Made by a program: the position numbers and the translations under genes. From Terana coerulea (Eukaryota > Basidiomycota > Agaricomycetes > Polyporales > Phanerochaetaceae): a stretch of DNA of 13,519 bases. Below are positions 10,001-13,519 of the stretch, piece by piece; the stretch's first letter is position 1; each line of letters opens with the position of its first letter. The DNA is taken from the NCBI GenBank assembly GCA_024811115.1, contig JAKOGH010000111.1, forward strand, positions 1-13,519, written 5' to 3'. The notes below the pieces were generated by a model, which did not search any database, was not told the origin of the DNA, and saw nothing but the letters and a program-made list of their open reading frames with translations.

Positions 10001-13000
10001 AAACAGACTCGTTCCGGGGACATGAGCGATTCCAACGTCTTTTCCGCCAAGAACATTCGTTCGGACTTCCTGCAGAGATTGGCAAATCGAATCCATGTGA
10101 CAGAGTCATCGTCGGGGTCAAGAACCAAAGATCGGACTTGAAGAACTCGTTGCCACACTTCGACGTCTGGTTGGCATCCCTGGAGCCTGTTTATACTGTG
10201 CGTAAGACAACTTGAAGGACAGAGTAACGAGGCACATACCTCTTCATCCACGTCCTTCGGATAGAGTGTTGGCGGTCAGGCTGGTCGGCATTCTGCTTGT
10301 ATAAGATGATTTCCTCCAATTCTGAGAGCATCTGTGCTCGGACCATCGTACTAAATCGAGTGATTAGGATTTCGCTTACGCAGCGGTAATGGCCGACTCA
10401 CTTGTAAGCACGTCCATAGCTCTCGCCTGCCAGTGAGGAGAGCTCGGGGTCAAGCATGTCCCGAGCTTTGGCGATCTGTGCCATAGCCTTGGAGAACTGG
10501 TTCTGGTGCACCGAGAGGATCGCTCGGTAGAACGGACGGTCCGCAGAATCAGGCTTCATCGTAGCGATGTAGTCGTCCATGGCATCCCAATCGGTCAGAG
10601 ACCACGCAGCGGCTGCCGCCAATGGAGCCATCTCCCGTCGGTCGTCGTGAGATGCTTCCGACCAATGCTCTTCGATGCTCGCCATCAGTTGGTCCCACTC
10701 GCCAAGGGCATGCAGACACTTCATCCTTCCAAGGATGATCTCCGGTTGGTCAGGGTCCTCCTGAGACTTTCTCTCGTATGTTACCAAAGCCTCCTGCCAT
10801 CTGCCCAGTCTTTCATACCACTCTTCGTGCTTACTGACGTCGTATTGTTCTCGGGCGACCAGGAGCGTACCCCATGCGGCGTCATGCTGCTGAAGCTTTG
10901 AGTTGATACTGATAAGTGACTCGATAATGCTGGGCGACGTCTCCGTAAAGAACTCGAGTTCCTTGTAATGCAGCGCCTTAGCGTAGGCATGGAATCGGAA
11001 GGCGTACTCGCCGAGCGTGCTGTTGCTAATAGGGAGTGCCTTCTCTTCATGTTCCATAAATTCGGCAAGATCAAGTAGGCGATGTACGAGGTCGGACGGT
11101 GCATGTTGATCTGTAATTGCGGTCTCAATCGCGCGAACCAAGTCTTCCTATGATCTCCGTGAGAACATCCCATATAATCCACGCCGAACTATGCGCACCT
11201 GATACTGAACGTAAAGTTCCCCCAGCAGGAGAGGAAAGCGGCGTTGAACAGCTCCTTCGCGAGTGGTGTATGCACGTCGACCAAGCTCATACACGCCCTC
11301 AACGCATGTGACGGCGATTCTCTCATGAACTCCACCGACAGTCGCTGCATCCACTCGATCCAGTCCTCGCGGGTGCTCACCTGGGAGACATCCCATGCTT
11401 GCTTCAGATGGTGTTGATTGACGACCATCTTCTCAGCTTCGGCTGGCGGTGCGTACTCGGTGGCTTTGTTGTTCTCGCTGCGAGAAGCCATCAGCACGGC
11501 CGTGAGTAGGCTAGGAGCGTTACTTACAGCATGTCCAGCGCACCGGCATCCTGCGGCAGGGGTTCACCGCTAAGCAGCTTCGTGACAAGACTATCGTATT
11601 TGAAGTTCGTCATCCCGGTTTTGGCAAGGCACTACACAACGGTCAGCAAACAAAATATACACCGGATACACCGGTCGGACTCACCTTGTTGATCGTAGGC
11701 ACGAATATCGCGAAGTCTGAGCCCAGCTGCAACATCAACGCACAGAGGGTGTCCATGGCGGCCATCCGCAGCTCATTGTAAGGCTGTGCGAGCACTCGTA
11801 CCCAGAGGATGGATGAGGCGCGACGCATGGTCCGAGAAGTTCACCCGGCGAGTCAGACCTTCGATGGTCTGAATAGCTCTCTTTCGTAACGCAAGGCCAA
11901 ACGCGACGCCACCGTCCAGTCGCTCGCATGTCCTGACCAAGATGGGCACGATGAGTTGCAGGTACTCCTCGATGTTCGAGCCGAAGGTCAACAGCGCATC
12001 GAGCACCTTCATCTGCGTATATGCAACCTTGTCGTTCATCTCCCCGTCGAACACCTTCAGCAACAGTGGTAGCACGTTGGGGATGAATGGCTTGAACTCC
12101 GAGTCGAGCGCCTTCCCGAGAGCCTCTACGAGCGATGCTAGAGGCAGCTGTAGCAGCTGATTCTCCCATAACTCGCTGACGAGCTCAAAGATGTCGATTG
12201 TGTACTTGCGGACGTGTTGTCTGATGATGCCGACCAAGATCGTGAGCTGCTCGAGATGGAATACTTGCACACGAGCTGACGAGGTACGGGCGACTTCGGC
12301 GAATGCAGGGATAATCTAAAGTTCTCGTTCTACATTCATCCTCCAGGATATTCTAGATGACTCACTTGAGGGAGGAATGCGACACATTTCAGGCCTTGGG
12401 TCTTGAATATCGACATAATTGCCTCAATGACCTTGTGGTGCTGAGGATTGAGCGACTGATCCTTGAGGATGCTGAGCAGTGCATTGATCGCAACAGTCTG
12501 GTAGTAATCGTCGGGATTAGTGATGGTGCGGTGGACAGTTTGAACTGGGTTCGCTGCGAGTTCATTCTCGACCGCCGCAGCTTCATCTTCCGGTTTGCTC
12601 TGCAATTGTGAGAGTCAGTCACCACAACAAGGGGCTATGAAAACACTCACTCGTCGTTTGTATGGATCCAATGCTCCAAGAATACCAAGAACTTTAATGA
12701 CCTCACGACGCACCGCTTGAGTAGGCTCCGTCCTAAGGATCCTACTCAAGATTTGGAGGAGTTGCGGGTGGTCGATTAGGGGCGCAATGACATAGCCGGT
12801 GCTAGAGCAGACCTGGCCAAGCGTGTGCAACGCGGCGTCGCGTTTCACAAGAGTAGGGTCCGAGAGACTGGTCATGATGACATTCATGAGGTCTGGCACA
12901 TGAGACATCACATCTTCGCCGCCGATGCACGAGAGTTCACCAAGGGCCATGAGCACGTTGGCAGATACGGTAGGATTGGGATCGCTAGCCTTGGGTAGAA

Positions 13001-13519
13001 GAACGCGGAGCATTGGAATCGCATATTGCTTGATGAGACGTTGCGTAGCATTGATCAACAAGGCCAGAATTCGCGTACATTCTTCTCGGCTGCGACTTCA
13101 CAAAGCATTAGGATTGACTGTCCAGGAGTATCACATCGAGAACTTACACAGTAATGGAGTACTCCAGCTCAGTAAGTAGCTGGACAAGCATTTTTCTGAG
13201 GGGTGGCATCACATAGGCGGGGTTGTGCAAAGCCAGGCGGCCAATTAAACGAACTGCAGTGAGACGGTTCTCGAAGACTTCGTCGTTCAGAGCAACGAAC
13301 AAGGACCGAACATTCTCCGCCTGCGAAAGGTGCTTGTCAAACCGCTCAGACAGGGATTCCAAAACGACTTGTCGAATCTTGGCGTCTGCGTAACAGGCAT
13401 CAACAAGCATGTCCGCAGTATACGATGCGAAGATTCACTGACCAGGATCTGCCACCGCAATAGTGAGCAGCTTGTCGATGACGCCACTGACGATTTCAAT
13501 CGAGTGGTTGCTGGCTTGA
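7043..13519 (-). CDS. TOR: TOR serine/threonine kinase (PIKK family), 5' partial
   Basis: TOR is the catalytic subunit of TORC1/TORC2, which couple nutrients to translation, ribosome production and autophagy. Exons, 5' to 3': 13519-13443, 13385-13148, 13089-12651, 12599-12366, 12315-11685, 11631-11528, 11477-11199, 11147-10402, 10350-10240, 10186-10009, 9955-9674, 9621-9268, 9217-8861, 8811-8674, 8623-8518, 8467-8082, 8029-7676, 7615-7453, 7390-7117, 7058-7043. The 19 introns are 49-62 bp and GT..AG. With two single-base corrections this gives 1821 residues. The N-terminal quarter is outside the window. HEAT repeats fill about residues 1-580, FAT about 590-1265. The FRB runs from about 1298 ([13 protein letters not shown]) to 1397, with the rapamycin-contact Ser at 1318. 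In the kinase, Lys1470 is in [13 protein letters not shown], Asp1621 and Asn1626 in GLGDRHPSN, and Asp1640 in HIDFGD. FATC ends GWCAFW. Frame breaks at 11219-11223 and 11801-11803 are probably sequence errors. Identification is essentially certain. Confidence 0.97.
8600..8998 (-). other. TOR: FRB domain of TOR (rapamycin-FKBP12 binding), spread over three exons
   Basis: The FRB four-helix bundle is encoded by 8998-8861, 8811-8674 and the start of 8623-8518. The Ser that FKBP12-rapamycin contacts (EEASRFYF) is codon 8938-8936. The AWEIYY and VF aromatic residues that form the drug pocket in human mTOR are also conserved. By homology the encoded kinase should be rapamycin-sensitive. Confidence 0.88.
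11219..11223 (-). other. TOR: apparent one-base deletion in TOR exon 7 (run of five G on the coding strand)
   Basis: The conserved frame reads ..NAAFLSCWG and then enters a frame with unrelated residues and a stop. Adding one base to the G run gives [11 protein letters not shown], then the donor CAG|GTGCGC at 11198 and EDLVRAIE in the next exon. This matches the human spacing SCWSELNEDQQDELIRSIE residue for residue in length. Confidence 0.8.
11801..11803 (-). other. TOR: apparent one-base insertion in TOR exon 5 (run of three G on the coding strand)
   Basis: The frame reads [11 protein letters not shown] and then shifts to unrelated residues ending at a stop. Removing one G continues as [22 protein letters not shown], the conserved continuation of this HEAT region (human: DYASRIIHPIVRTLD). 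Both exon ends then have matching phase. Confidence 0.8.

Noticed and set aside
11632..11684. A short direct repeat (ATACACCGG type) inside a TOR intron.
   Set aside because: Two short copies within one normal 53-bp intron do not indicate a mobile element or regulatory array.

Overview
The window looks like nuclear DNA of a filamentous fungus, most likely a basidiomycete. This is inferred from gene structure: many short introns (49-64 bp) with GT..AG borders, CCACC-type start contexts, compact genes on both strands, and an F-box-like gene of a type that is abundant in mushroom-forming fungi. I cannot name the species. I see no bacterial operons, mobile elements, rRNA or tRNA genes, or CRISPR arrays.

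Layout, left to right. At 1-321 there may be the last two exons of a plus-strand gene (weak). At 748-1830 on the minus strand is a complete three-exon heme oxygenase with a C-terminal membrane anchor. A gene-poor stretch at 1831-2988 separates its start from a divergently oriented plus-strand F-box-like gene (2989-4492), whose reading frame is broken twice. At 5107-6171 on the plus strand is a three-exon gene for an unrecognised membrane protein of 320 residues. After about 870 bp without a recognisable gene comes the main feature: the 3' three quarters of a TOR kinase gene on the minus strand (7043-13519, 5' end beyond the window). I could resolve it into 20 exons and 19 introns, covering HEAT repeats, FAT, FRB, kinase and FATC domains.

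The genes do not form a cluster with an obvious shared pathway. Heme oxygenase releases iron from heme. Its upstream region carries an exact match to the iron-regulatory GATA motif ATCWGATAA, the most suggestive regulatory signal here. TOR is the central nutrient-sensing growth kinase. Its reading frame needs two single-base corrections, both in short G/C runs (11219-11223 and 11801-11803). Because TOR is normally essential and otherwise perfectly conserved here, consensus sequence errors are the simplest explanation, and this also cautions against calling the broken F-box-like gene a true pseudogene. I found no convincing evidence of a previously undescribed system.
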